DNA of 64,000 bases from Celeribacter indicus (GCF_000819565.1 NZ_CP004393.1:1-64000), one strand, 5' to 3'. Numbered from the stretch's first letter, positions 31,602 to 41,961 are shown. The notes: generated by a model not told the origin, from the sequence alone. Made by a program: numbers and translations.

Positions 31602-32147
31602 CTATGCGCCGGCGTCCTGCGTCGGGGGCCATGGCCGCATCTGCTCCGCCTCGCACCAGGCCCGCACCCAGTCGGGCAGTGCGGGCGGCTCGATATCCGG
31701 CGACAGTTGCGACATGAACTCGTGGGGCGGGACCATCCGGCGGTTCTTCAACAAGGCGCCACGGACGAGGATATGGTTGCAGCATTCCCCCTTCCGGTCC
31801 CACATCGACTGCTCGATGTAGAAGAACTTCCCGTCGAACCCGACGAAGCGCGTCCACATCTCGAGCTTCTGAAAGGCCGTCACGCGCCGCCGGTAGCGGA
31901 CAGAGACGCCCGCAACCGCCATGCCGTATCCGCCATCCTTCACCGCGTCCGCAACCCCGGTGCGGATCGACGCCGGCAGACGCCCCAGATCGAACAGCGT
32001 CAGCGTCCGCCCGTTGTTGAGTTCGAGCCATATGTCGATGTCCCACGGCATGCAGATGTGCTGCGACACATGGGTGTCGAACAGGTCAAGCTTCGGCGCC
32101 TTGCGGGCCTTCCAGACGTGATAGGACATGCGGACGAACGGATACAT
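31602..32147 (-). CDS. Acyl-CoA thioesterase family protein
   Basis: 181 residues from the ATG at 32147 (GAGAG upstream). The sequence resembles hotdog-fold thioesterases of the 4HBT type (DIDIWLELNNGRTLTLFDLGR, then FVGFDGKFFYIEQSMW). The family hydrolyses acyl-CoA; the physiological acyl chain is unknown. It is a separate unit upstream of the MFS gene and divergent from the YggT gene. Confidence 0.8.
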   Translation of the reverse strand: MYPFVRMSYHVWKARKAPKLDLFDTHVSQHICMPWDIDIWLELNNGRTLTLFDLGRLPASIRTGVADAVKDGGYGMAVAGVSVRYRRRVTAFQKLEMWTRFVGFDGKFFYIEQSMWDRKGECCNHILVRGALLKNRRMVPPHEFMSQLSPDIEPPALPDWVRAWCEAEQMRPWPPTQDAGA

Positions 32148-32285
32148 GCCCGAAGCTCTCGCAATCGCGGCAGCGCGGGTCAAGCCGGAACGTTGCGGCA
32201 CGCGCTGCGGCGACCTGCATCTTGCGCGCAGGGGCTGGAAACCTTAGGTGAGAGAGCGACCCACATTTTCGGAAAATGGAACCGC

Positions 32286-32573
32286 ATGCTGTCCCTGTTG
32301 CAAATCATCCTGATGATCCTCGGCGTCGTCAAATTCGTCATGATCGTGCAGATCGTCATGAGCTGGCTCATCAACTTCCAGGTGCTCAACATGCGCCAGC
32401 CGCTCGTCTACCAGATCTGGGAGGGTCTCACCCGCCTTCTCGAACCGATCTATCGGCCGATCCGCCGGATCCTGCCGCCGATGAACGGCCTCGATCTCGC
32501 GCCGCTGATCGCCTTCATCGCGATCTATGCGATCGAGATCGTGATCCGCAACAACGCCGGCCTCTTCATCTGA
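32286..32573 (+). CDS. YggT family membrane protein
   Basis: 95 residues with two hydrophobic segments (ILMILGVVKFVMIVQIVMSWL and LIAFIAIYAIEIVI) joined by the family's conserved central part PIYRPIRRILPPMNGLDLAPL. YggT proteins are small inner-membrane proteins, linked to cell shape and osmotic stress in several bacteria. It lies 65 bp upstream of recQ and may share its transcript. Confidence 0.9.
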   Translation: MLSLLQIILMILGVVKFVMIVQIVMSWLINFQVLNMRQPLVYQIWEGLTRLLEPIYRPIRRILPPMNGLDLAPLIAFIAIYAIEIVIRNNAGLFI

Positions 32574-32638
32574 TCATTCGCCCTTGAGCCTCGCGCCCGC
32601 CCGTGCGAATCTGCCGCCAATCACAAGAGCAGGCAGAT

Positions 32639-34678
32639 ATGGACACGGCGCAGGCGCTTCTTTCCTCCGTTTTCGGCTTCGACGCCTTTCGACCCGGACA
32701 GGCGGAAATCGTCGGGGCCGTCGTGGACGGGCGCGATACGCTTGCCATCATGCCGACCGGCGGGGGCAAGTCGCTCTGCTATCAACTGCCCGCCCTCGTG
32801 CGCGACGGGCTGACGGTCGTGATCTCCCCGCTCATCGCGCTCATGCGCGATCAGGTCCAGGGGCTTCAGGCCGCGGGCGTCGCCGCCGGCGCGCTCACCT
32901 CCGGCAATACCGACGAAGAGACCGATGCCGTCTTCGCCGCCCTGTCGCGGGGGGAGCTGAAACTCCTCTACATGGCGCCCGAACGGCTCGCCTCCGGCGG
33001 CACCCTGCCGCTCCTGCGCCGCTCCGGCGTGACGCTCATTGCCGTGGACGAGGCGCATTGCGTCTCCCAATGGGGCCATGATTTCCGCCCCGACTACCTC
33101 CGGATCGGCGAGCTGAAGCGTGCGCTGGGCGTGCCGCTCGCCGCCTTCACCGCGACGGCGGACGAGGAGACCCGCGCGGAGATCGTCACGCGCCTGTTCG
33201 ACGGACGGCAACCGGATACCTTCCTGCGCGGCTTCGACAGGCCCAACATCCACCTCGCCTTCGCGGTGAAGGACAGCCCGCGCCGCCAGATCCTCGACTT
33301 CACGCGCGCCCGCAAGGGCCAGTCGGGCATCGTCTATTGCGGCACGCGGGCCAAGACCGAAAGCCTCGCCCGCGCGCTCACCGAGGCGGGGCACCTCGCC
33401 CTCGCATATCACGGGGGCATGGAGCCGGACCTGCGCCGCGATGTCGAGCGCCGGTTCCAGCAGGAGGACGAGCTGATCGTCGTGGCCACCGTCGCCTTCG
33501 GGATGGGCATCGACAAGCCCGACATCCGCTGGGTCGCCCATGCCGACCTGCCGAAAAGCGTGGAAGGCTATTATCAGGAGATCGGCCGCGCCGGCCGGGA
33601 CGGGGCCCCCGCCGAGACGCTGACCCTGTTCGGCCCCGACGACATCCGCTTCCGCCGCAGCCAGATCGACGAAAGTCCCGCGCCGCCCGAACGCCGTGCC
33701 GCCGACCACGCCCGGCTCAACGCCCTCCTCGGGCTCGCGGAGGCGCAGCACTGCCGGCGCCAGACCCTCCTGGCCTATTTCGGCGAGGCGGCCGAGCCCT
33801 GCGGCAACTGCGATCTCTGCGACACACCGCCTGCGCTCTTCGACGGTACGACCGCGGTACGCAAGGCGCTGTCGGCGGTGCTGCGCTGCGACGAGGGTTT
33901 CGGCGCGGGGCATCTCATCGACGTGCTGACGGGCAAGGCGACGGACAAGGTGCGCCAGTGGACCCACGACCGGCTTTCCGTCTTCGGCGTCGGACGCGAA
34001 TATGACAAGCGGCAATGGAACGCGATCTTCCGGCAGATGATGGGCGCCGATCTCGTGCGGCCCAACCCGGAACGGCACGGGGCGCTCTATATGACCGAGG
34101 CCGCAATCCCGATCCTGAAGGGCGAGGGGACCGTCACGCTGCGCAAGGACACGCTCGCGGTGGCACGCAAGGGCCCGGTCGCGAAGGCGCTCGTGTCCGA
34201 GGAGGACGCGCCGCTTCTCTCCGCCCTCAAGGCAAAGCGGCGCGCCTTCGCCGAGGAGGCGCGCGTGCCGGCCTATGTCGTCTTCGCCGACCGCACGCTG
34301 ATCGAAATGGCCGAAAAGCGACCCGCGACACTGGACGAGATGGCGCGGATCGGCGGCGTCGGCGCGAAGAAGCTCGAACGCTACGGCGAGGCCTTCCTGT
34401 CGGTGATCCTCGGCGCGCCCGCGCCGGAGATGCACCCCGCGCGGCGCAAGCTCTCGGCTTCCGGCGGCGGCGATCTCTTCGACCGGTTGCAAGATGTCCA
34501 CAGCCGCCTCACGCGCGGCGAATGCGGCACGCTCAAGCCGATGAGCCTCACCGCCTCCCAGATCACGAAGATCGTGCGGCAACGCCCCCGCGACCTCGAC
34601 GGCTTCGCGCGGCTCGTCGGGGAGCGTCAGGCCGAACGCTTCGGTCCCGCCATGATCGAGGTGCTCGGGTCTGTCTGA
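32639..34678 (+). CDS. recQ: ATP-dependent DNA helicase RecQ
   Basis: 3'-to-5' helicase used in recombination and replication-fork repair. 679 residues from the ATG at 32639 (AGGCAGAT upstream). Walker A MPTGGGKSLCY is near 38-48, and the DEAH box region is DEAHCVSQWGHDFRPDYL. Motif VI is EIGRAGRDG, the zinc cysteines are in CRRQTLLAYF through CGNCDLCD, and an HRDC domain follows at about 520-600. Its last 150 bp are repeated 229 bp downstream in a decayed copy. Confidence 0.96.
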   Translation: MDTAQALLSSVFGFDAFRPGQAEIVGAVVDGRDTLAIMPTGGGKSLCYQLPALVRDGLTVVISPLIALMRDQVQGLQAAGVAAGALTSGNTDEETDAVFAALSRGELKLLYMAPERLASGGTLPLLRRSGVTLIAVDEAHCVSQWGHDFRPDYLRIGELKRALGVPLAAFTATADEETRAEIVTRLFDGRQPDTFLRGFDRPNIHLAFAVKDSPRRQILDFTRARKGQSGIVYCGTRAKTESLARALTEAGHLALAYHGGMEPDLRRDVERRFQQEDELIVVATVAFGMGIDKPDIRWVAHADLPKSVEGYYQEIGRAGRDGAPAETLTLFGPDDIRFRRSQIDESPAPPERRAADHARLNALLGLAEAQHCRRQTLLAYFGEAAEPCGNCDLCDTPPALFDGTTAVRKALSAVLRCDEGFGAGHLIDVLTGKATDKVRQWTHDRLSVFGVGREYDKRQWNAIFRQMMGADLVRPNPERHGALYMTEAAIPILKGEGTVTLRKDTLAVARKGPVAKALVSEEDAPLLSALKAKRRAFAEEARVPAYVVFADRTLIEMAEKRPATLDEMARIGGVGAKKLERYGEAFLSVILGAPAPEMHPARRKLSASGGGDLFDRLQDVHSRLTRGECGTLKPMSLTASQITKIVRQRPRDLDGFARLVGERQAERFGPAMIEVLGSV

Positions 34679-34744
34679 TCACGCCTGCGCCCGCGCGGCC
34701 TCCGGCGGGGCAGGCTCGACCCGCCCGCCGGGCAGCACCGACCG
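34524..34744 (+). repeat. Direct repeat, copy 1: recQ 3' end plus degenerate histidine-kinase tail
   Basis: Covers the last 150 bp of recQ and the bases after it. 54 of the first 58 bases match copy 2. Beyond the recQ stop, the minus strand reads VLPGGRVEPAPPEAARAQA followed by TGA, clearly a relic of the end of the histidine kinase (VLPGERAEPGLPEAALA). So the repeat unit spans the convergent ends of both genes. Confidence 0.85.
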
Positions 34745-34752
34745 ATGAAATC

Positions 34753-34967
34753 GCGGCACGTTCAAGCCGATGAGCCTCCCCGCCTCCCGGATCACGAAGG
34801 TCGTGCGGCAGGCCCCCGCGCCCTCGACGGCTTCGTGCGGCTCGCCGGGGCACATCAGGCTGACCGTTTCGGTCCCGCCATGATCGGGGTGTGCGAGCTC
34901 GTCCGATCACGCCAGCGCGGCCTCCGGCAGGCCGGGCTCGGCCCGCTCGCCGGGCAGGACCGGCCGG
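34753..34967 (+). repeat. Direct repeat, copy 2: histidine-kinase 3' end plus degenerate recQ tail
   Basis: The counterpart of copy 1, 229 bp downstream. On the minus strand it holds the real end of the histidine kinase. On the plus strand it is a recQ-like tail with substitutions and at least one single-base deletion, so it is no longer coding. Confidence 0.85.
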
Positions 34968-37081
34968 CAGTCGTTCGGGACTTCGGTCAGGATCCGGTCG
35001 ATGATCGCCGCCTTCCTGAGCGGCTTTGTCATGTAGTGGTCGAGCCCTGCGGCAAGGATCTCCTGCTCGTCGCCCGCCATCGCGTGTGCGGTGAGTGCCA
35101 CGATCGGTACATGGCCGCCGTCCCCGCGTTCCAGCATGCGGATCTGGCGCGTCGCCTCCTTCCCGTCGACCTCGGGCATGGATATGTCCATGAAGATCAG
35201 GTCGGGGCGGAAGCCGACGAACTGCTCCACCGCCGCACGCCCGTTCGTCGCGAATCGCAGGTCGATCTCCAGATCCTTCAGCATCTTGCCGAAGACGAGC
35301 CGGTTCGTCTTGTTGTCCTCCGCGGCGAGAATGCGCATCCGCCGTCCCGGCGCCTCCCCCTCCGCCGCCGGTCCCGCCGGGACGAGGGTGGAGAGCGCCC
35401 GCCAGAGATCAGCGCGCAGCAGCGGCTTTTGCAGCGTCGCCTCCGCTATCCCGAACTGCTCCGCCCGCACCGGCCCCGAGGTCATCACGAGCACCGGCGC
35501 CGTCACGCCTTGCCCGCGCAGCCGGCCGATCAGCGCCGCGATGTCCGTCCCCGGCAGCTTGTCGTCCACGAGATAGACCTGCGCGTCGAGCGGCGAGGCC
35601 AGAAGCTCCGCCGCGGTCGCGAAGGCCGACACCTCGAAGCCGAGCGCGGTGAGCTGCTTTTGCAGGATCAGGGAGGTCGCGCGGATGTGGTCCACAAGCG
35701 CCGCCTTGTGCATCCAGGAGGGAAGCTGGCCGGCGGCAGCCTCCGCCACCACCTCCATGCCGATCCGGAAGCCGAAACACGATCCCGCCCCTTCCTCGCT
35801 GTCGACCCAGATCTCCCCGCCCATGAGCTGCACGAGCTGGCGCGTGATCGCGAGGCCGAGACCCGTGCCCTCGAACTTGCGGCTGCGGGTGTCCTCCACC
35901 TGGTTGAACTCCCCGAACACATGCTCGATCATCTCCGGCGCGATGCCGATGCCCGTATCCTCGACCGAGACATGGACCCGCTGGCGCGTGCCGCCCGCCT
36001 CCGGCAGGCCGACGACACGGACGATCACATGGCCCTCATGCGTGAACTTCACCGCATTGCCCACGAGATTCGTCAGCACCTGCCGCACCCGCCCCGGATC
36101 GGCCACGAACGTCGTCGGCATGAACATGTCGTAATCCATGATGAGATCCACGCCCTTCTGCGCCGCGCTCGGCTGCAACAGGACCATCACGTCCTGGATG
36201 CAGCGTTCGAGGTCGAAGGGAACCGGATGCAGCGAAAGTTTCGACGCCTCGATCTTCGAGTAGTCGAGCACGTCGTTGATCAGCCCGAGAAGCGCCTCGC
36301 CGGAGGAGCGGATCGTTTCGACACAGAGCGTCTGCTCCTCGGTGAGATCCGTCTCCGCCAGAAGCTCCGCCATTCCCACCATGCCGTTCATCGGCGTGCG
36401 GATCTCGTGACTCATGTTGGCGAGAAAGGCGGATTTCGCCCGGTTCGCCGCCTCCGCCTTGCTCCGCGCCCGCTTCAGCCGCTCCTCGTAGCGGATCGTG
36501 GAGGTGATGTTGAGCCCGAGTGACACCATGTCCCCGTCCGAGGAGCGGCGGTCCACGAGCTTCACGAACTGGTTGTTCCACAGCCGGATCACCTGCGGCT
36601 CCCGCGCCGGCGCGCGCCAGCGTTCCAGCGCCCGCTCGAGGAAACTCCTCCGGCTCTGATCGCCGATGTCGACGATGCCCTCCTCGATGGCAAGCCGCAC
36701 GATGTCGGAATAGGCGATCCCCGGCCGCACCGCCTCCAGCCCGTCGAAGATCCGAAGATAGGCCGGATTCGCCGCGATCAGCGTGTCGGAGGGGTCGAAC
36801 ACCGCGAATCCGTCCGCGATCGTCTCGATCGAATCCCACAGCCGCCGCTCCGCGATCACGACCGCCGTGTTCGCCCGCTCGAGATCCTCCTTCGTGCGCA
36901 GGTTCTCGTCGCGCAGGACTTCGGTCTGCTCGCGCGTCACGATGATCTCGTCGGACAGGTGCCGGGCATGTTGCGACAGCTTGCGGTTCGCCGCGTAGAG
37001 TTCCGCCTGTTTCAGTTCCAGCAGTCGTTCGGCGGCCAGCCGCGCGCGGCGTTCCTGTGCAAGCGTTTCCGAAATCGTCAT
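34907..37081 (-). CDS. Hybrid sensor histidine kinase (PAS, HisKA, HATPase, two receivers)
   Basis: 724 residues with no transmembrane segment, so a cytosolic sensor. A coiled coil (about 1-80) is followed by a PAS domain (about 81-195), HisKA with His225 (NMSHEIRTPMNG), and the ATPase with N-box LVGNAVKF, DTGIGI (375-380) and GTGLGL (405-410). A first receiver (about 456-567) has a weak acidic pocket (LVDH, with VDD at 505-507). The second (about 584-703) is complete: Glu588/Asp589, Asp632 and Lys686. GAGGGTCAGG precedes the ATG. Its partner regulator is not adjacent. Confidence 0.92.
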   Translation of the reverse strand: MTISETLAQERRARLAAERLLELKQAELYAANRKLSQHARHLSDEIIVTREQTEVLRDENLRTKEDLERANTAVVIAERRLWDSIETIADGFAVFDPSDTLIAANPAYLRIFDGLEAVRPGIAYSDIVRLAIEEGIVDIGDQSRRSFLERALERWRAPAREPQVIRLWNNQFVKLVDRRSSDGDMVSLGLNITSTIRYEERLKRARSKAEAANRAKSAFLANMSHEIRTPMNGMVGMAELLAETDLTEEQTLCVETIRSSGEALLGLINDVLDYSKIEASKLSLHPVPFDLERCIQDVMVLLQPSAAQKGVDLIMDYDMFMPTTFVADPGRVRQVLTNLVGNAVKFTHEGHVIVRVVGLPEAGGTRQRVHVSVEDTGIGIAPEMIEHVFGEFNQVEDTRSRKFEGTGLGLAITRQLVQLMGGEIWVDSEEGAGSCFGFRIGMEVVAEAAAGQLPSWMHKAALVDHIRATSLILQKQLTALGFEVSAFATAAELLASPLDAQVYLVDDKLPGTDIAALIGRLRGQGVTAPVLVMTSGPVRAEQFGIAEATLQKPLLRADLWRALSTLVPAGPAAEGEAPGRRMRILAAEDNKTNRLVFGKMLKDLEIDLRFATNGRAAVEQFVGFRPDLIFMDISMPEVDGKEATRQIRMLERGDGGHVPIVALTAHAMAGDEQEILAAGLDHYMTKPLRKAAIIDRILTEVPNDCRPVLPGERAEPGLPEAALA

Positions 37082-37196
37082 CCTGACCCTCGTCGAACCC
37101 TGCCCGCGCCGGTCCGGCCGGGCCTTTGCGACAGGGTGGCACGGTCAGGATGAAAAGACCGTTAATCGGCGGCGGAAACCTGCGCGGCGGATCCGG

Positions 37197-37940
37197 TCAT
37201 CCCGGCACGGCATGGGCGAGTGGAGCGCGTCCCGTCTCCGTCACGACCTCCTCGATGCCGTTCTCGATCACCAGCGCGGTCAGCGGCCGGCCATAGCCCG
37301 CCCCGCTGTCGATGTCGATGCGATGCCCGAAATGCGTCGGCTCGTCGAGCGCCGTATGGCCGTGCACTACGGTGAAGGGCAGCGGGCCGCGATAGTCGAG
37401 CCAGCCGGCGCGAATCCAGATCAGGTCGTTCTCCGTCTGCCGTTCGACCGGGACACGCGGACGGATCCCGGCATGGACAAAGAGGTAGTCGCCCCAAGCA
37501 TAGGTCAGCGGCGCGGTTTCGAGGAAGTCGAGATGCGCCTCCGGCACCGCGCGCGCCGCGCGCATCTGTGCAACCTCGAATGCCCCGTCCTCGGCCTCGA
37601 CGCCGTAGGAGGCCAGCGTCCGCGCCCCGCCGAGCGCGGGATGCAGCCAGCTCTTGCCGGACTTGATGTTGTCGTCATGGGCGATGCCGTGCCGCACGAA
37701 ACGGGTGAACATGCGGTCGTGATTGCCGCAGAGCACGCGCCACGGATGCCCCGCCGCGATGCCCGCCATCAGGTAGTCGATCACGGCCCGGCTGTCCGGG
37801 CCGCGGTCCACGTAATCGCCGACATGGATGATGCGCGCGCCCTTGTCCCCGACCCGCGCCTTGTCCGCCGCGATCCGCGCATGCGCGGCCTTGAGCATGT
37901 CGAGTTGACCGTGGATGTCCCCGATCGCGTAGATGCGCAT
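37197..37940 (-). CDS. Serine/threonine-type metallophosphatase
   Basis: 247 residues of the calcineurin-like metallophosphoesterase superfamily, close to PrpA/bacteriophage lambda-type protein phosphatases. The three metal motifs are GDIHGQ (7-12), GDYVDRG (about 41-47) and GNHDRM (about 72). GGAGGCAGGC lies just before the ATG. It is independent of the neighbouring kinase by orientation (same strand, 55-bp separation after the kinase start). Natural substrate unknown. Confidence 0.9.
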   Translation of the reverse strand: MRIYAIGDIHGQLDMLKAAHARIAADKARVGDKGARIIHVGDYVDRGPDSRAVIDYLMAGIAAGHPWRVLCGNHDRMFTRFVRHGIAHDDNIKSGKSWLHPALGGARTLASYGVEAEDGAFEVAQMRAARAVPEAHLDFLETAPLTYAWGDYLFVHAGIRPRVPVERQTENDLIWIRAGWLDYRGPLPFTVVHGHTALDEPTHFGHRIDIDSGAGYGRPLTALVIENGIEEVVTETGRAPLAHAVPG

Positions 37941-37964
37941 GCCTGCCTCCTGCTCCTGCCCGTC

Positions 37965-37999
37965 AAAATAGAAGAGCCGCCGGAAAACACCAGCGGCTC
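37965..37999 (-). terminator. Rho-independent terminator of serA
   Basis: A 10-bp stem (GAGCCGCTGG / CCGGCGGCTC on the minus strand, one G-T pair) with a 6-base loop, followed by TTCTATTTT. It lies 34 bp after the serA stop. Confidence 0.85.
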
Positions 38000-38032
38000 A
38001 CCCCATGCCTTTTTGCACTCCGGCCTTGCGGA

Positions 38033-39625
38033 TCAGGCCTTGAAATGCAGCGGGATCACGCGCTGGAACAGCCCGCTGTCCTTGAGCGCCTTCACCGTCT
38101 CCGGCTTGATCGGCGTGTCGAGGAAGGTCATCGCGATCGCATCGCCGCCCGGCGCGGAGCGGCCGAGGGTGAAGTTCGCGATGTTCTCGTCATGCTCGGA
38201 CAGCAGCGTGCCGAGACGGCCGATGATGCCCGGCACGTCCTTGTTGGTGGTGTAGAGCATGTGCTCGCCCACCTCGGCGTCGATGGTGATGCCCTTGATC
38301 TGGATGAAGCGCGGCTTGCCGTCGCTGAACACCGTGCCCGCGATGGTGCGGTATTTCTCGACCGTCTGGATGTCGAGCTTGATATAGCCCTCGAATGCGC
38401 CGGAGGCGTCCTGCGTGGTGCGGGAGATCTGGATGCCGCGCTCCTTCGCGATGAGCGGGGCGGAGACCATGTTCACGTCCGGGTTCACCGCCTGCATGAT
38501 GCCCGCCACGACGGCCGCTTCGAGCGCCTTGAGGTTCATTTCGGAGGCGACGCCGTCGAAGGTGATGTTGATCGTCTCGATCGCCTCTTCGGTCACCTGT
38601 CCGATGAAGGAGCCGAGCGATTCCGCGAGCTTCACCCACGGGCCCATGACCTTCGCCTCTTCGGCGGTCATCGACGGCATGTTGAGCGCGTTTTCCACGG
38701 CGCCGTCCATCAGGTAGTTCGACATCTGCTCGGCCACCTGGAGCGCGACGTTTTCCTGCGCCTCGGTCGTGGAGGCGCCGAGATGCGGGGTGCAGACCAC
38801 GTTCGGCAGGCCGAAGAGCGGGTTGTCCGTCGCCGGCTCCTCCGCGAACACGTCAAAGGCCGCGCCGGCCACATGGCCCGACTTGATCAGGTCCGCGAGC
38901 GCCACCTCGTCGACGAGACCGCCACGGGCGCAGTTGATGATCCGCACGCCCTTCTTGGTCTTCCCGAGATTCTCCCTGGAGAGGATGTTGCGCGTGGAAT
39001 CGGTCAGCGGCACGTGCAGCGTGATGAAGTCGGCGCGCTTCAGAAGCTCGTCGAGCTCCACCTTCTCGACGCCGAGTTCGGCGGCGCGCTCTTCGGAGAG
39101 GAAGGGATCGTAGGCGACGACCTTCATCTTCAGGCCGAGCGCGCGGTTGCATACGATGCCGCCGATATTGCCGGCGCCGATGACGCCCAGCGTCTTGGCG
39201 GTCAGCTCGACGCCCATGAATTTCGACTTCTCCCATTTGCCCGCCTGGGTCGAGGCATCGGCCTCGGGGATCTGGCGCGCCACCGCGAACATCAGCGCGA
39301 TGGCATGCTCGGCGGTGGTGATCATGTTGCCGAAGGGCGTGTTCATCACGATCACGCCTTTCTTCGACGCCGCTTCCTTGTCGACGTTGTCGGTGCCGAT
39401 CCCGGCGCGGCCGACGACCTTGAGATTGGTCGCCTTCTCCAGAAGGGTGGGGGTCACCTTGGTCGCGGAGCGGATCGCGAGACCGTCATACTTGCCGATC
39501 ACCTCGGCGAGCTTTTCCTTGTCCTTGCCGAGCTCGGGCATGAAATCGACATCAATGCCGCGATCGCGGAAGATCTGGACGGCGGTTTCCGAAAGCTTGT
39601 CGGAGACGAGAACTTTGGGGGCCAT
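38033..39625 (-). CDS. serA: D-3-phosphoglycerate dehydrogenase
   Basis: First step of serine synthesis: oxidises 3-phosphoglycerate to 3-phosphohydroxypyruvate with NAD. 530 residues from the ATG at 39625 (GAGGAG upstream). This is the long form: N- and C-lobes of the catalytic/NAD domains, with GAGNIGGIVC as the Rossmann loop, then an allosteric substrate-binding domain, and a C-terminal ACT domain (about 455-530) that in related enzymes senses serine. It lies 114 bp downstream of serC on the same strand and is followed by a terminator. Confidence 0.97.
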   Translation of the reverse strand: MAPKVLVSDKLSETAVQIFRDRGIDVDFMPELGKDKEKLAEVIGKYDGLAIRSATKVTPTLLEKATNLKVVGRAGIGTDNVDKEAASKKGVIVMNTPFGNMITTAEHAIALMFAVARQIPEADASTQAGKWEKSKFMGVELTAKTLGVIGAGNIGGIVCNRALGLKMKVVAYDPFLSEERAAELGVEKVELDELLKRADFITLHVPLTDSTRNILSRENLGKTKKGVRIINCARGGLVDEVALADLIKSGHVAGAAFDVFAEEPATDNPLFGLPNVVCTPHLGASTTEAQENVALQVAEQMSNYLMDGAVENALNMPSMTAEEAKVMGPWVKLAESLGSFIGQVTEEAIETINITFDGVASEMNLKALEAAVVAGIMQAVNPDVNMVSAPLIAKERGIQISRTTQDASGAFEGYIKLDIQTVEKYRTIAGTVFSDGKPRFIQIKGITIDAEVGEHMLYTTNKDVPGIIGRLGTLLSEHDENIANFTLGRSAPGGDAIAMTFLDTPIKPETVKALKDSGLFQRVIPLHFKA

Positions 39626-39659
39626 GCTGGGCACTCCTCGGGAAATATGGGGGATGGTG

Positions 39660-39680
39660 GCCGGGCGCGTGCCGCCCGGC
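39660..39680 (-). promoter_or_regulatory. Hairpin between serC and serA
   Basis: An 8-bp perfect stem (GCCGGGCG / CGCCCGGC) with a 5-base loop, with no T-tract, placed 34 bp before the serA start. Just upstream of it on the minus strand GTCGGACTTC is repeated in tandem (with a T or C after each). It could set mRNA stability or relative expression of serA. Confidence 0.45.
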
Positions 39681-39739
39681 AGGGGGCCGACGGAAGTCCG
39701 ACAGAAGTCCGACGTCCCGCCGACCGGCAATTCAGCCGT

Positions 39740-40882
<1,143 letters not shown>

Positions 40883-40906
40883 TGCTGGTATCCTTGCAGA
40901 TATATG

Positions 40907-40924
40907 CCTCTCGTTGGGGAGAGG
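40907..40924 (-). promoter_or_regulatory. serC leader hairpin (candidate serC RNA motif)
   Basis: A 6-bp perfect stem (CCTCTC / GAGAGG on the minus strand, loop CCCAAC) ends 24 bp before the serC start, just before its Shine-Dalgarno site. A conserved serC RNA motif upstream of serC is known from alphaproteobacteria. I could not check this sequence against the published consensus, so the identity is a guess. Confidence 0.4.
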
Positions 40925-41082
40925 TGTCCCGCCGCCGCAGATAGACCCTTTTCCCGCCTCTGGCAATTCCCATTTTCATCTCCCGAACTTTTCTCCCGGC
41001 GCCACACGCCGTTGCTTCTCGCTGGAAAGACAGCGGCGCACGGGCTATCAGGCGCGGGACTGACATCCCTACGGAGCTCTCC

Positions 41083-41961
41083 ATGTTCGCCGTGACCCTC
41101 CTGACCGATCCCTCCGCCCCTTCGCTCGACCTGGCCATGGCGGAGGCGTTGCGCTCGGCCTGGGCGGGGCGCGATCTCAGGTGGTTGGCCCTGGGAGAGG
41201 CCGCGGAATTCATGGTCGGGAAAGTGCCCGCGAATCGGTGGGAGGTCTGGCAGGATCTGCAAGGTCAGGGCGTCGATCTCGTGGTCCTGCCGGCGAAGAA
41301 CCGGCGCAAGAAGATGCTGCTCGCCGACATGGATTCGACGATGATCCAGCAGGAATGTATCGACGAACTTGCCGATGTCGCGGGTGTCGGAGAGCGCGTG
41401 AAGGAGATCACCGCCAAGGCGATGAACGGCGAGCTCGATTTCGAGGGCGCCCTGACCGAGCGCGTGGGGCTTCTTCAGGGCCTGCCCGAAACCGTCATCG
41501 CGCAGGTGATCGAGGACCGCATCACCTTCATGCCGGGCGGACAGGAGCTCATCGCGACGATGAAGCGCGACGGCGCCTATTGCGCGCTCGTCTCGGGCGG
41601 CTTCACCGCCTTCACCGGCCATGTTGCGGAGGCACTGGGTTTTCACGAGAACCGCGCCAACACGCTCCTGATCGAGAACGGCACGCTGATCGGCAAGCCG
41701 GGCCTGCCGATCCTCGGACGCGAGGCGAAGGTGCAGGCGCTCGAGGAGATCACCGCGCGCCTCGGGATCAGCCATGACGACGTGATCGCGGTGGGCGACG
41801 GGGCGAACGATCTCGGCATGCTCAAGCTCGCGGGCTTCGGTGTCGCGCTGCATGCGAAACCCTCGGTGGCGGCCGAATGCGACATCCGCATCAACCACGG
41901 CGATCTGTCGGCGCTGCTCTATATCCAGGGCTACGCGAAGTCCGAGTTCTCGGGTGCTTGA
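41083..41961 (+). CDS. serB: Phosphoserine phosphatase
   Basis: Last step of serine synthesis. 292 residues. A HAD phosphatase with catalytic Asp82 and Asp84 in LLADMDSTMIQQE, motif II SGGFTAFT, and motif IV VGDGANDLGML. An N-terminal domain of about 75 residues precedes it, as in SerB of gamma- and alphaproteobacteria. It is divergent from serC with a 200-bp gap, so all three serine-pathway genes are together here. Its stop overlaps the start of the TSUP permease. Confidence 0.96.
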   Translation: MFAVTLLTDPSAPSLDLAMAEALRSAWAGRDLRWLALGEAAEFMVGKVPANRWEVWQDLQGQGVDLVVLPAKNRRKKMLLADMDSTMIQQECIDELADVAGVGERVKEITAKAMNGELDFEGALTERVGLLQGLPETVIAQVIEDRITFMPGGQELIATMKRDGAYCALVSGGFTAFTGHVAEALGFHENRANTLLIENGTLIGKPGLPILGREAKVQALEEITARLGISHDDVIAVGDGANDLGMLKLAGFGVALHAKPSVAAECDIRINHGDLSALLYIQGYAKSEFSGA

